NCBI RefSeq assembly: GCF_036227485.1
Contig: NZ_CP109479.1
Span: 7,006,001-7,070,000, forward strand
Reading direction: 5' to 3'
DNA: 64,000 nt
Origin: Streptomyces sp. NBC_01451
GTDB taxonomy: Bacteria > Actinomycetota > Actinomycetes > Streptomycetales > Streptomycetaceae
The number at the start of each line of letters is the position of its first letter. Positions within the stretch are counted from its first letter, which is position 1. Position numbers and translations under genes: made by a program. The notes beneath the pieces are model-generated. The model was not told the origin of the DNA. It saw nothing but the letters and a program-made list of their open reading frames with translations, and did no database searches. This document shows, in pieces, positions 8,949 to 16,907 of the stretch.

Positions 8949-10015
8949 CCACGCCCCGGACAGAACACCTCGTCCTGCCCGGGGTCCTCACCGCCGAGCA
9001 GGCAGCCGCCACCGTCCGCGGGATCCTCGCGGAGCAGCGCGCGGACGGGGCCATTCCGTGGTTCCGGGGCCACCATCTCGACCCCTGGGACCACACCGAG
9101 TCGGCGATGGCCCTGGACGCGGCCGGCGAGCACGAGGCCGCCGAGCGGGCCTACCTGTGGCTGGCCGCCCACCAGGTCCCGGACGGCTCCTGGTACGCCG
9201 CGTACGCCGACGGGGAGGCCGCCGCCGTCACCGACCGGGGCCGGGAGACCAACTTCGTCGCCTACATAGCCGTCGGCGTCTGGCACCACTACCTCGCCAC
9301 CGGCGACGACACCTTCCTCGACCGGATGTGGCCGACGGTCTTCGCGGCCGTCGAGTTCGTGCTCCAGCTTCAGCAGCCCGGCGGCGAGATCGGGTGGAAG
9401 CGCGAGGACGACGGCACGGACGTCAAGGACGGCCTGCTGACCGGGAGTTCGTCGATCCATCACGCGCTGCGCTGCGCGCTCGCCATCGCCGAGGAACGTG
9501 AAGAGCCGCAGCCCGACTGGGAGTTGGCGGTGGGAGCGCTGCGGCACGCGATCCGCCGGCACCCGGAGCGGTTCCTCGACAAGGACCGCTACTCGATGGA
9601 CTGGTACTACCCGGTCCTGGGCGGCGCGTTGACGGGTTCGGAGGCCAAGTCCCGCATAGAGGAGGGCTGGGAGCGCTTCGTCGTCCCCCGGCTCGGGGTG
9701 CGCTGTGTCGTGCCCAACCCGTGGGTGACCGGCGGTGAGTCGGCCGAACTGGCTCTGGCGCTCTGGGCGGTGGGCGAGTCCGACCGGGCCCTGGAGATCC
9801 TCCAGTCGATCCAGCACCTGCGCGACCCGGACAGCGGCCTGTACTGGACGGGTTACGTGTTCGACGCCAGGGCGGTCTGGCCGCGTGAACTCACCACCTG
9901 GACCGCGGGTTCACTGCTCCTCGCGGTCGCCGCGCTCGGCGGCCACGAGGCGACCTGCGCGGTGTTCGGCGGCGAACTGCTGCCGACGGGGCTGGACCCC
10001 GACTGCTGCGAGTAG
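8945..10015 (+). CDS. Alpha-toroid / prenyltransferase-like protein, third gene of glycosyltransferase operon
   Basis: A 356-residue protein rich in helical-barrel motifs (AYLWLAAHQVPDGSWYAAYA, LQLQQPGGEIGWKRE, LALWAVGESDRALEILQSIQ), resembling six-hairpin glycosidase or terpene-cyclase toroid folds. It has conserved acidic/aromatic pockets (DPWDHTESAMALDAAG, SMDWYYPVLGG) but no signal peptide, so it should be cytosolic. The GTG start at 8945 overlaps the methyltransferase stop (GTGA). Automatic annotators call such proteins prenyltransferases. A six-hairpin glycoside-processing enzyme is an equally good reading, since the partner is a glycosyltransferase. No function is established. Confidence 0.8.
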   Translation: MTTPRTEHLVLPGVLTAEQAAATVRGILAEQRADGAIPWFRGHHLDPWDHTESAMALDAAGEHEAAERAYLWLAAHQVPDGSWYAAYADGEAAAVTDRGRETNFVAYIAVGVWHHYLATGDDTFLDRMWPTVFAAVEFVLQLQQPGGEIGWKREDDGTDVKDGLLTGSSSIHHALRCALAIAEEREEPQPDWELAVGALRHAIRRHPERFLDKDRYSMDWYYPVLGGALTGSEAKSRIEEGWERFVVPRLGVRCVVPNPWVTGGESAELALALWAVGESDRALEILQSIQHLRDPDSGLYWTGYVFDARAVWPRELTTWTAGSLLLAVAALGGHEATCAVFGGELLPTGLDPDCCE

Positions 10016-10043
10016 CCGGGGGTCCAGCCCTGTCGGCCGGTGC

Positions 10044-10337
10044 TCAGTGCCGGTTGACGCGGTTGGCGATCGCGTGGCCGACGAACAGGTAGACGATGGC
10101 GGCCAGTCCGTACCCGGCGACGACCCGCGCCCACTGCTCGTCGAACGTGAACAGGTCGCGCGACCAGCCCGCCAGCCAGGAGGCCGCGTCGTGGACGACC
10201 TGCACGAAGTCGTTCGCGCGGTTCGCGTCCAGCAGGTACATCAGGATCCAGAGGCCGAGGATGACGGCCATGATGTCGGCGACGATCGCGATGACCGTCC
10301 CGGCCTGGTTGTTACCACGGCGGTATGCAGAGGACAT
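10044..10337 (-). CDS. Small conserved membrane protein
   Basis: This 97-residue protein has two hydrophobic helices: about 13-36 (GTVIAIVADIMAVILGLWIL) and about 71-90 (VVAGYGLAAIVYLFVGHAIA). A hydrophilic loop containing DANRANDFVQVVHDAASWLA separates them. No signal peptide cleavage site is evident and both ends are short and charged, fitting a hairpin in the plasma membrane. It is convergent with the alpha-toroid gene, 28 bp from its stop. No function is known to me. Confidence 0.75.
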   Translation of the reverse strand: MSSAYRRGNNQAGTVIAIVADIMAVILGLWILMYLLDANRANDFVQVVHDAASWLAGWSRDLFTFDEQWARVVAGYGLAAIVYLFVGHAIANRVNRH

Positions 10338-10407
10338 GACCTCCGGGTTGCCCCGAAACCCCGGATGAAACCAACTGGGCGCCGTCGGTCGGCCGTCGGT
10401 CCGCCCG

Positions 10408-11418
10408 TCAGGAGTTGAGCTCGGCGAGCACGCGCAGGGTGTGCGGGTCGGGGGAGAGGACGAGCAGGTCCGTCACCGGCCCCTTGCGCCACAACTCCAG
10501 CCGCTCCGCGATGCGTTCACGCGGCCCGACGAGGGAGATCTCGTCGGCGAAGGCGTCCGGCACGGCCAGCACGGCCTCCTCCCGCCGCCCGGCCAGGAAG
10601 AGCTCCTGGATCCGCCGGGCCTCCTCCTCGTACCCCATGCGGGCCATCAGGTCGGCGTGGAAGTTGCGGGCCGCGTGCCCCATCCCGCCGATGTAGAACC
10701 CGAGCATCGTCTTGACGGGCAGCAGCCCTTCGGACACGTCGGCGCAGACACGGGCCTGCGCCATCGGCGCGACGAGGAACCCCTCCGGAGCCCCGCTCAG
10801 CGGCTCCTCGTACATCCCGTCCCGCAGCGGGGACCAGTACAGGGGCAGCCAGCCGTCGGCGATCCGGGCCGTCTGGGCGATGTTCTTCGGCCCCTCCGCA
10901 CCGAGCAGGACGGGGAGTTCGGCGCGCAGGGGATGGGTGATCGACTTCAGCGGCTTGCCGATGCCGGTGCCGTCCGGCCCGCTGTACGGCAGGGAGTGGA
11001 AGCGTCCCTCCAGTTCGACGGGGGCCTCGCGCCGGAGGACCTGGCGTACGACAGCCACGTACTCCCGGGTCGCGGTGAGCGGCGACCTCGGGAACGGGCG
11101 CCCGTACCAGCCCTCGACGACCTGTGGGCCGGACAGGCCGAGCCCGAGCATGACGCGTCCGCCGGAGAGGTGGTCGAGGGTGAGGGCGTGCATCGCGGTG
11201 GTCGTCGGCGAGCGGGCCGCCATCTGGGCAACCGCCGTACCCAGCTTGATCCTTGACGTCTGCGCCGCGATCCACGTCAAGGGGGTGAACGCGTCCGAGC
11301 CCCAGGACTCGGCGGTCCACACCGAGTCGTAGCCGAGCCGTTCGGCCTCCTGGGCGAGCGGTACATGGTCCGGGGAGGGGCCGCGACCCCAGTAGCCGAG
11401 CGCGAGACCGAGCCGCAT
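10408..11418 (-). CDS. LLM-class, probably F420-dependent, oxidoreductase
   Basis: The 336-residue protein has luciferase-like monooxygenase features: LGLALGYWGRGPSPDHVPLA at the N-terminus, WTAESWGSDAFTPLTWIAA and LDHLSGGRVMLGLGLSGPQV, as in actinobacterial F420-dependent members of this superfamily. It probably transfers a hydride between coenzyme F420 and an organic substrate in the cytosol. An excellent AGGAGG ribosome site precedes the ATG. The palindrome CTGACG-N3-CGTCAG sits 10 bp upstream, overlapping that region, so a repressor could block both transcription and initiation. The shared palindrome links it to the aldehyde dehydrogenase and MaoC operons. Confidence 0.88.
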   Translation of the reverse strand: MRLGLALGYWGRGPSPDHVPLAQEAERLGYDSVWTAESWGSDAFTPLTWIAAQTSRIKLGTAVAQMAARSPTTTAMHALTLDHLSGGRVMLGLGLSGPQVVEGWYGRPFPRSPLTATREYVAVVRQVLRREAPVELEGRFHSLPYSGPDGTGIGKPLKSITHPLRAELPVLLGAEGPKNIAQTARIADGWLPLYWSPLRDGMYEEPLSGAPEGFLVAPMAQARVCADVSEGLLPVKTMLGFYIGGMGHAARNFHADLMARMGYEEEARRIQELFLAGRREEAVLAVPDAFADEISLVGPRERIAERLELWRKGPVTDLLVLSPDPHTLRVLAELNS

Positions 11419-11427
11419 GCCTGCCTC

Positions 11428-11442
11428 CTGACGGTCCGTCAG
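11428..11442. promoter_or_regulatory. Inverted repeat CTGACG-N3-CGTCAG (copy 2), LLM oxidoreductase promoter
   Basis: CTGACGGTCCGTCAG has the same 6-bp arms as at 3765 and 18541, with a different 3-nt centre. It abuts the ribosome-binding region of the minus-strand LLM oxidoreductase gene. Confidence 0.6.
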
Positions 11443-11529
11443 ATGTGAGAGCGCCGGTCGCGACTGTACGACAACGGCCCCCCGCCCGGAAGGGCAGGGG
11501 GCCGCGGCTCACGAATCCCGCAGGCGGTG

Positions 11530-12381
11530 CTATCCGCGCTGGATGCCGGAGGTGTCCTGGAGGACGCCCCTGCGGCCGTCCTGCGTCTGGGCGATGAGGC
11601 CCTGGCCGCGCTGCTCGACGGCCAGGTACCAGGTACCGGGGGCCAGTTCGGCGATCGCCGTCGCGGAGCCGTCCTCCGCGAACAGGGGACGCGGCACCGG
11701 CACGGCGAACCAGAACGGGGCGAAGTCCGGGGCCGGCGGCTGTGCCTGCTGCTGCGGCTGAGCCGCACCGGCACCGGCACCGGCGCCGAAGGGCTGAGCG
11801 GTCTGCGGCTGGCCGCCGTACGGCGGCTGCTGGGCGTCGGCGCCCGGGTAGCCGTAGCTGCCCTGGGGCTGGCCGCCGGGGAAGGGCTGACCGCCGTACG
11901 GCTGCGGGGCGGGCGGCTTGGGGGCGCCGACCAGGGCGCCCTTCAGGGCCGGAACCAGCGGGGTGGCGACCGCGGCGGCGGCCATGACGACCGTCGCCAC
12001 GAGGGAGAGGATCAGACCGGTACCGGCGTCCGGGCCCGAACCGGAGTTGCTGCCGACGTTGTCGATGCCGCCCGCCGGGTCGAAGACGTTGCCCAGCGCG
12101 CTCCACGCCGCGAAGACGGTGAAGGCGACACCGAACTGGCCGAGCTCGATGCCGGCGACCTTGGGCACCTGCGGCAGACCGTGCGACACCACGACGAGCG
12201 CGGCACCGATGAGGCCCGCCAGGACGACGCCCATCAGGAGCGGTCCGCTGGCCCAGGCGCTCGGCATGTCGACGCCCGTGGCGCCGTCGACGGAGTAGAT
12301 GTCGAGGAACGACGCGATGAACAGCAATACCGCTGCTCCGATCACCACGCCGTCGCCTCGAGTGAGGGAGCGGATATTCAC
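11530..12381 (-). CDS. DUF5336-like membrane protein with Gly/Pro/Gln-rich segment
   Basis: The 283-residue protein has four hydrophobic segments in its first 150 residues (GVVIGAAVLLFIASFL, GPLLMGVVLAGLIGAALVVV, FGVAFTVFAAWSALG, GLILSLVATVVMAAAAVATP). A low-complexity region of PYGGQPF/GSYGYPG-type repeats (about 165-220) follows, then a compact C-terminal domain (FAPFWFAVPVPRPLFAEDGS...GTWYLAVEQRGQGLIAQTQD). The layout resembles the mycobacterial 34-kDa antigenic protein family. It starts at GTG 12381. The role is unknown; the C-terminal part could be a small beta-rich domain exposed to the cytosol. Confidence 0.75.
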   Translation of the reverse strand: MNIRSLTRGDGVVIGAAVLLFIASFLDIYSVDGATGVDMPSAWASGPLLMGVVLAGLIGAALVVVSHGLPQVPKVAGIELGQFGVAFTVFAAWSALGNVFDPAGGIDNVGSNSGSGPDAGTGLILSLVATVVMAAAAVATPLVPALKGALVGAPKPPAPQPYGGQPFPGGQPQGSYGYPGADAQQPPYGGQPQTAQPFGAGAGAGAAQPQQQAQPPAPDFAPFWFAVPVPRPLFAEDGSATAIAELAPGTWYLAVEQRGQGLIAQTQDGRRGVLQDTSGIQRG

Positions 12382-12522
12382 TTCAGGTCCTCAGGTCCTT
12401 CGTAGGTCGTCTCATCGTCGTCATTCGGTCGGTCGTCATCGCTCGGCCGTCAATCGATCGTGCGTAGGGGCACGACATTATCGTCCGCCCGAGCGGACTG
12501 TCCGCCGGGATGCACACGTTGA

Positions 12523-13446
12523 TCACGACCCGCGCAGAAAACTCACGATTCCCTCAGAGATCCCCTGCGCCGCCTCCTGCCGCCAGGATCCGCTGGTCAG
12601 CAGCGCCGCGTCCTTGCTGTCACGCATGTTGCCGCACTCGATGAACACCTTCGGAACCGTTGACAGATTGAGACCGCCGAGGTCCGTGCGGGTGTCCAGA
12701 CCGGTACCGCCGCCGATGTAGTTGGAGGGCGCGGAGCCCGTCTCGCGGATGAACCCGGCCTTGATGTCCTCGCCGAGCAGCCGGGAGGACGCGACGATCG
12801 GCCGGGTGTCCGCGGCCCCTTCGTGCACCGCCCCCGGCAGGATCACATGGAACCCGCGGTTGCCCTGCGCGCTCCCGTCGGCGTGGATGGAGACGACTGC
12901 GTCGGCGTGCGCGGCGTTCCCGATCCGGGCGCGCTCGTCCACGCACGGCCCGAAGGCGTAGTCGGAGCGGTCGCCGTCCTGGGTGAACTTCACGGTGGCG
13001 CCCTCCTGTTCGAGGACCGTCCGCAGCCGCCGCGCGACATCGAGGGTGAACTCGGCCTCCGTGTAACCGCTGTTGGTGGCGGTACCGGTGGTGTCGCACT
13101 CCTTCGAGTTCGTGCCGATGTTCACCTTGCGGGCGATCTCGGCGGTGTGCTTGAAGTTGCCGGGGTTGTGCCCGGGGTCGATGACGACGACCTTGCCCGT
13201 CAGCGGGGTCGCCGGCCGGCTGGGGAAGGAGAAGTCGGGCGGTGCGATCGGCGACAGGGACGGATAGACGCCGCCGGCCTCCGCCAGGCTCTTGCCGTCC
13301 CGGTCACCGTCGTCCGCGACGGCCCCCCAGACGAACCACCCCCCTGTCGCGCCCAGCACCAGCACGGCGAGGGCGACGGCCAGCGGGCGGCGCGCAGCGG
13401 AACGAGAGGGCTGGGGCGGCTCGAAGCCGGGGCCTGCGTAGGACAC
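12523..13446 (-). CDS. N-acetylmuramoyl-L-alanine amidase (Amidase_3)
   Basis: A 307-residue cell-wall hydrolase. An N-terminal membrane helix (about 20-40, PLAVALAVLVLGATGGWFVW) precedes a zinc amidase domain with VVIDPGHNPGN (first zinc His), YTEAEFTLDVARRL (second zinc Glu), DAVVSIHADGSAQGNRGFHV (third zinc His) and VFIECGNMRDSKDAALL (catalytic Glu). It cleaves the amide between MurNAc and L-Ala of peptidoglycan outside the membrane. I chose the GTG at 13446 (VSYAGPGFEPPQ...) so it starts just after the stop of the methyltransferase gene at 13457; an upstream extension to 13551 would overlap that gene. Confidence 0.9.
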   Translation of the reverse strand: MSYAGPGFEPPQPSRSAARRPLAVALAVLVLGATGGWFVWGAVADDGDRDGKSLAEAGGVYPSLSPIAPPDFSFPSRPATPLTGKVVVIDPGHNPGNFKHTAEIARKVNIGTNSKECDTTGTATNSGYTEAEFTLDVARRLRTVLEQEGATVKFTQDGDRSDYAFGPCVDERARIGNAAHADAVVSIHADGSAQGNRGFHVILPGAVHEGAADTRPIVASSRLLGEDIKAGFIRETGSAPSNYIGGGTGLDTRTDLGGLNLSTVPKVFIECGNMRDSKDAALLTSGSWRQEAAQGISEGIVSFLRGS

Positions 13447-13456
13447 GACAGCGACT

Positions 13457-14122
13457 CTAACCGGGGCCTCGGACTCCGGCTCCCGTTCGCCGCAGGACGC
13501 GCAGCGAGTCGGTCGCGGAGACCTCGGTGAAGGCGCCGGAGGCGAGGGCACGGAGGTAGACGCGGTAGGGCGCCTGGCCGGTGAACTCGTCCTCGGGGTC
13601 GGGGTACACGTCGTGGATGAGGAGGAGGCCGCCCTCGGCGACGTGCGGGGCCCAGCCCTCGTAGTCGGCGGTGGCGTGCTCGTCGGTGTGTCCGCCGTCG
13701 ATGAAGACCAGGCCGAGCGGCGAGTTCCAGATCCGCGCCACCTGCGGCGAACGCCCGACGACCGCGATCACGTGGTCCTCCAGGCCGGCGGTGCGCAGGG
13801 TGCGCCGGAAGAGCGGCAGGGTGTCCATCACACCGAGCTCCGGGTCGACGGTCTCCGGGTCGTGGTAGTCCCACCCCGGCTGCTGCTCCTCGCTGCCCCG
13901 GTGATGATCGACGGTGACCGCCGTGACCCCGGCCGCGCGGGCCGCGTCGGCGAGCAGCACCGTGGAACGCCCGCAGTACGTCCCGACCTCCAGCAACGGC
14001 AGCCCGAGCGCCCCCGCCGCCACGGCTGCCTCGTACAGCGCGAGCCCCTCACCGGCGGGCATGAACCCCTTGGCGGCCTCGAAAGCGGCCAGAATCTCCG
14101 GCTTGGGCGCTGCCGCGGTCAT
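13457..14122 (-). CDS. Class I SAM-dependent methyltransferase (cephalosporin-hydroxylase/MT24-like)
   Basis: The 221-residue protein has motif I LLEVGTYCGRSTVLLADAA (about 43-61), the post-I acidic VTVDHHRG, and FIDGGHTDEHATADYEGWAP followed by GGLLLIHDVYPDP. These are the marks of the Methyltransf_24 / TylF-CmcI-like family. ATG 14122 was preferred because GGAAGG precedes it; the frame stays open upstream to 14236. It lies 11 bp upstream of the amidase gene and is probably co-transcribed with it. The substrate is unknown. Confidence 0.85.
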   Translation of the reverse strand: MTAAAPKPEILAAFEAAKGFMPAGEGLALYEAAVAAGALGLPLLEVGTYCGRSTVLLADAARAAGVTAVTVDHHRGSEEQQPGWDYHDPETVDPELGVMDTLPLFRRTLRTAGLEDHVIAVVGRSPQVARIWNSPLGLVFIDGGHTDEHATADYEGWAPHVAEGGLLLIHDVYPDPEDEFTGQAPYRVYLRALASGAFTEVSATDSLRVLRRTGAGVRGPG

Positions 14123-14202
14123 GGGGTTCCTTCCGGTCGTACGAGCGTGCGGGAGCCTCATGCTGCCGTACAACCGGGGAGATGTTGACGACGGGGGTGC
14201 CC

Positions 14203-14252
14203 CCATAGGGGCGCGGGGAACTGCGCGACCGGCCACGGCGGACCCGCAGCCG
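14203..14252. repeat. Streptomyces intergenic repeat (GGGGCGCGGGGAACTGCGCGA type)
   Basis: The segment cataggggcgcggggaac followed by tgcgcgaccggccacgg matches a sequence I recognise as widely scattered between Streptomyces genes. A related copy lies at 27252-27290 in this window. Its role is unknown. Confidence 0.55.
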
Positions 14253-14287
14253 AAAACACACCTCCGCGCCGCGCCCGCGCGCAGCGC

Positions 14288-16018
14288 CTACGCGCTGACG
14301 GTCTCCCCGGGCAGGGACAGGTCGAGATCGACCGTCCCCTCCTCACCCGCATGCGTCGCCGACGAGGCAAGCGGCCCATGACCGGAGGCCCTCGCGGCCA
14401 GGACATACGCACCCCGCGAGGGGACGGCGAGCGCATAGCTCCCGTCGGCCCCGGACAGCGTCGCGCCCGCCTGGCGCCCCCGCTGGTCGATCAGCGTGAC
14501 CTTCGCACGGGCGACCGGACTGCCGTCGGCACCCAGCACCCGCCCACGGAACCCGGAGCCGAGCGCGGCGTCCTGCTCACTGCTGGCCAGCAGCTGCGGC
14601 CTGCTCGCCGGGCGCCGCCCCGGCAGGAACAGGGCCAGCAGCAGACCGACCGTCACCGCACCCGTGGCGATCAGGAAGGAGACCCGGAAGCCGTGCATGG
14701 TCGGGATCGCCACGCCGCCCACGTGGTCCGCGGTGTTGGCGAGCACCATGCCGATGACGGCGCTGGACACGGACGTACCGATGGAGCGCATGAGGGTGTT
14801 CAGGCCGTTGGCCGCGCCGGTCTCGGAGGCCGGTACCGCGCCGACGATCAGGGCGGGGAGGGAGGAGTAGGCGAGGCCGATGCCCGCGCCCAGGACGACC
14901 GCGATGACGAGGGACTGCCAGGCGGCGCTCATCAGGCCCAGGCCGGCGCCGTAGCCGATGCCGATGATCAGCAGGCCGAGGATCAGGGTGACCTTGGGCC
15001 CGTACTTGGCGGAGAGGCGGGCGTAGACGGGGGCCGTGAACATCATCGTCAGGCCGAGCGGCGCCACGATCAGGCCCGCCATGACCATGGACTGGCCGAG
15101 GCCGTAGCCGGTGGAGGTGGGCAGCTGGAGGAGCTGGGGCAGGACGAGTGAGACGACGTAGAAGGAGACGCCGACCATGATCGAGGCGAGGTTGGTGAAG
15201 AGGACGGCCGGCCGGGCGGTGGTCCGCAGGTCCACCAGCGGGGCCTTGAGGCGCAGCTCCAGCACGCCCCACAGCAGGAGGACGACGGCGGACGCGCCGA
15301 ACAGGCCGAGCGTGGTGCCGGAGGTCCAGCCCCAGTCGCTGCCCTTGGTGATCGGGAGGAGGAAGAGGACCAGACCGGCGGACAGTCCGATGGCCCCGAG
15401 CACGTCGAAGGTGCCCTCGGCGCGCATTTCGGACTCGGGTACGACGAACAGGGTGAGGACGATGGCGAGCGCGCCGAGACCGGCGGCGCCGTAGAAGAGG
15501 GCGTGCCAGTCGGAGTGCTGGGCGATCAGCGCGGCGAGGGGGAGGGCGAGGCCGCCGCCGACGCCGATGGAGGAGCTCATCAGGGCCATCGCCGAGGGGA
15601 GCTTCTCGCGGGGCAGCATGTCGCGCATCAGACCGATGCCGAGCGGGATGGCGCCCATGGCGAAGCCCTGGAGGGTACGTCCCGCGATCATGGTCAGCAG
15701 GTCGCTGGTGAGCGCGCTGACAAGGGCGCCGACCACCATCACGGACAGGCTCGCGATCAGCATGCGCCGCTTGCCGAACAGGTCGCCGAGCCGTCCCATG
15801 ATCGGCGTGGCCACGGCTCCGGAGAGAAGCGTCGAGGTCAGCACCCAGGTGGCGTTGCTGGGCGAGGTGCTCAGCAGCTGGGGCAGGTCCTTGATGACGG
15901 GGACGAGCAGGGTCTGCATGACCGCGACAACGATGCCCGCGAAGGCGAGCACCGGGACTATGGCCCCGCCGGTTCTGCCGCTTCCACCGGCGGGCCGGTC
16001 GGTCGTCGTGTGCGTCAT
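14288..16018 (-). CDS. MFS (DHA2-type) efflux transporter with fused C-terminal carboxypeptidase-regulatory-like domain
   Basis: A 576-residue protein. Residues about 20-485 carry the 14-helix DHA2 drug:H+ antiporter pattern with GRLGDLFGKRRMLI in the first cytoplasmic loop. After the last helix (ATGAVTVGLLLALFLPGRRP) comes an extra domain of about 90 residues. It contains GFRGRVLGADGSPVARAKVT, LIDQRGRQAGATLSGADGSY and ALAVPSRGAYVLAARASGHG, typical of the CarboxypepD_reg/CNA-B beta-sandwich. This fusion is not part of standard MFS pumps; the added domain should be cytoplasmic. The neighbouring two-component genes on the same strand, 247 bp upstream, may regulate it. The substrate is unknown. 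Confidence 0.87.
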   Translation of the reverse strand: MTHTTTDRPAGGSGRTGGAIVPVLAFAGIVVAVMQTLLVPVIKDLPQLLSTSPSNATWVLTSTLLSGAVATPIMGRLGDLFGKRRMLIASLSVMVVGALVSALTSDLLTMIAGRTLQGFAMGAIPLGIGLMRDMLPREKLPSAMALMSSSIGVGGGLALPLAALIAQHSDWHALFYGAAGLGALAIVLTLFVVPESEMRAEGTFDVLGAIGLSAGLVLFLLPITKGSDWGWTSGTTLGLFGASAVVLLLWGVLELRLKAPLVDLRTTARPAVLFTNLASIMVGVSFYVVSLVLPQLLQLPTSTGYGLGQSMVMAGLIVAPLGLTMMFTAPVYARLSAKYGPKVTLILGLLIIGIGYGAGLGLMSAAWQSLVIAVVLGAGIGLAYSSLPALIVGAVPASETGAANGLNTLMRSIGTSVSSAVIGMVLANTADHVGGVAIPTMHGFRVSFLIATGAVTVGLLLALFLPGRRPASRPQLLASSEQDAALGSGFRGRVLGADGSPVARAKVTLIDQRGRQAGATLSGADGSYALAVPSRGAYVLAARASGHGPLASSATHAGEEGTVDLDLSLPGETVSA

Positions 16019-16188
16019 GGGGTGGGGCCTCCAGGCGGATCCGGGCGGGGTACGTGTGTGACGAACCCGTGTGCCTGGGCAACTATTCCGATGTTTTGGC
16101 GTACTAACTAATCCTTGACCTGCTCATGGGAATCTGAGCCGCCGTCACGTGTCAGGGCCTCTCAGCCGTCCTGCGCGGGGCACGGCTC

Positions 16189-16262
16189 GTCGGACCGGCA
16201 GACCGGCAGACCGTCGGACCGGCAGACCGTCGGACCGGCAGACCGGCAGACCGTCGGACCGG
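16189..16262. repeat. Short tandem repeat tract (GTCGGACCGGCAGACCGGCA)
   Basis: Units of gtcggaccggcagacc with optional ggcagacc insertions repeat about four times between the MFS gene and the response-regulator stop. The tract is non-coding and looks like a variable-number repeat. Confidence 0.7.
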
Positions 16263-16265
16263 CGC

Positions 16266-16907
16266 CTAGAGCCACCCCTGCTGCCGGGCCTCCCGCACCG
16301 CCTCCGCCCGGTTGCGGGTCCCGGTCTTCCCGATGGCCGCCGAGAGATAGTTGCGGACCGTCGACTCGGAGAGGTGGAGCCTGCCGGCGACATCGGCGAC
16401 CGTCGCCCCGTCCACCGACGCCTTCAGCACCTCGCACTCGCGGGCGGTGAGCGGATTGGGCCCGGCGCTGAGCGCGGCGGCGGCGAGGGCGGGGTCGATG
16501 ACCGTCTCCCCGGTCAGCACACGGCGGATCGCCGCCGCCAGCTCCTCCACGGGCCCGTCCTTGACGAGGAACCCGGCGGCCCCCGCCTCCATGGCCCGGC
16601 GCAGATAGCCGGGGCGGCCGAAGGTGGTCAGGATCAGCACCCGGCAGTCGGGGGCCTCGTCACGGAGCCGGGCGGCGGCGTCCAGCCCGCTGATGCCGGG
16701 CAGCTCGATGTCGAGGAGCGCCACATCCGGGCGGCGCAGCAGCGCCGCGTCGACGATCGCGTCGCCGGACGCGACCTGGGCGACGACCTCGATGTCCGGC
16801 TCCATCCCGAGCAACAGGGCGAGAGCGCCGCGCATCATCTGCTGGTCCTCGGCGAGGAGGACCCTGATGGACTTCGAGGGACGGTGATCCCGGGGCATCT
16901 CGTTCAC
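16266..16907 (-). CDS. NarL/LuxR-family response regulator
   Basis: A 213-residue two-domain regulator. The receiver domain has the acidic pair in LLAEDQQMMRG, the phospho-acceptor Asp in VALLDIELPG (about D63), a conserved Thr in ILTTFGRPGYL and Lys in GFLVKDGPVEEL. The LuxR-type helix-turn-helix spans about 150-210 (LTARECEVLKASVDGATVAD, LHLSESTVRNYLSAAIGKTG). The GTG start overlaps the TGA of the histidine kinase (GTGA), so the pair is co-translated. The domain pattern recalls DesR, the membrane-fluidity regulator. Likely targets are its own operon and the downstream MFS pump (inference). Confidence 0.92.
   Translation of the reverse strand: MNEMPRDHRPSKSIRVLLAEDQQMMRGALALLLGMEPDIEVVAQVASGDAIVDAALLRRPDVALLDIELPGISGLDAAARLRDEAPDCRVLILTTFGRPGYLRRAMEAGAAGFLVKDGPVEELAAAIRRVLTGETVIDPALAAAALSAGPNPLTARECEVLKASVDGATVADVAGRLHLSESTVRNYLSAAIGKTGTRNRAEAVREARQQGWL

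Noticed and set aside
16189..16262. Tandem GGACCGGCAGACC units as a CRISPR array
   Set aside because: No unique spacers between units and no cas genes; a simple tandem repeat.
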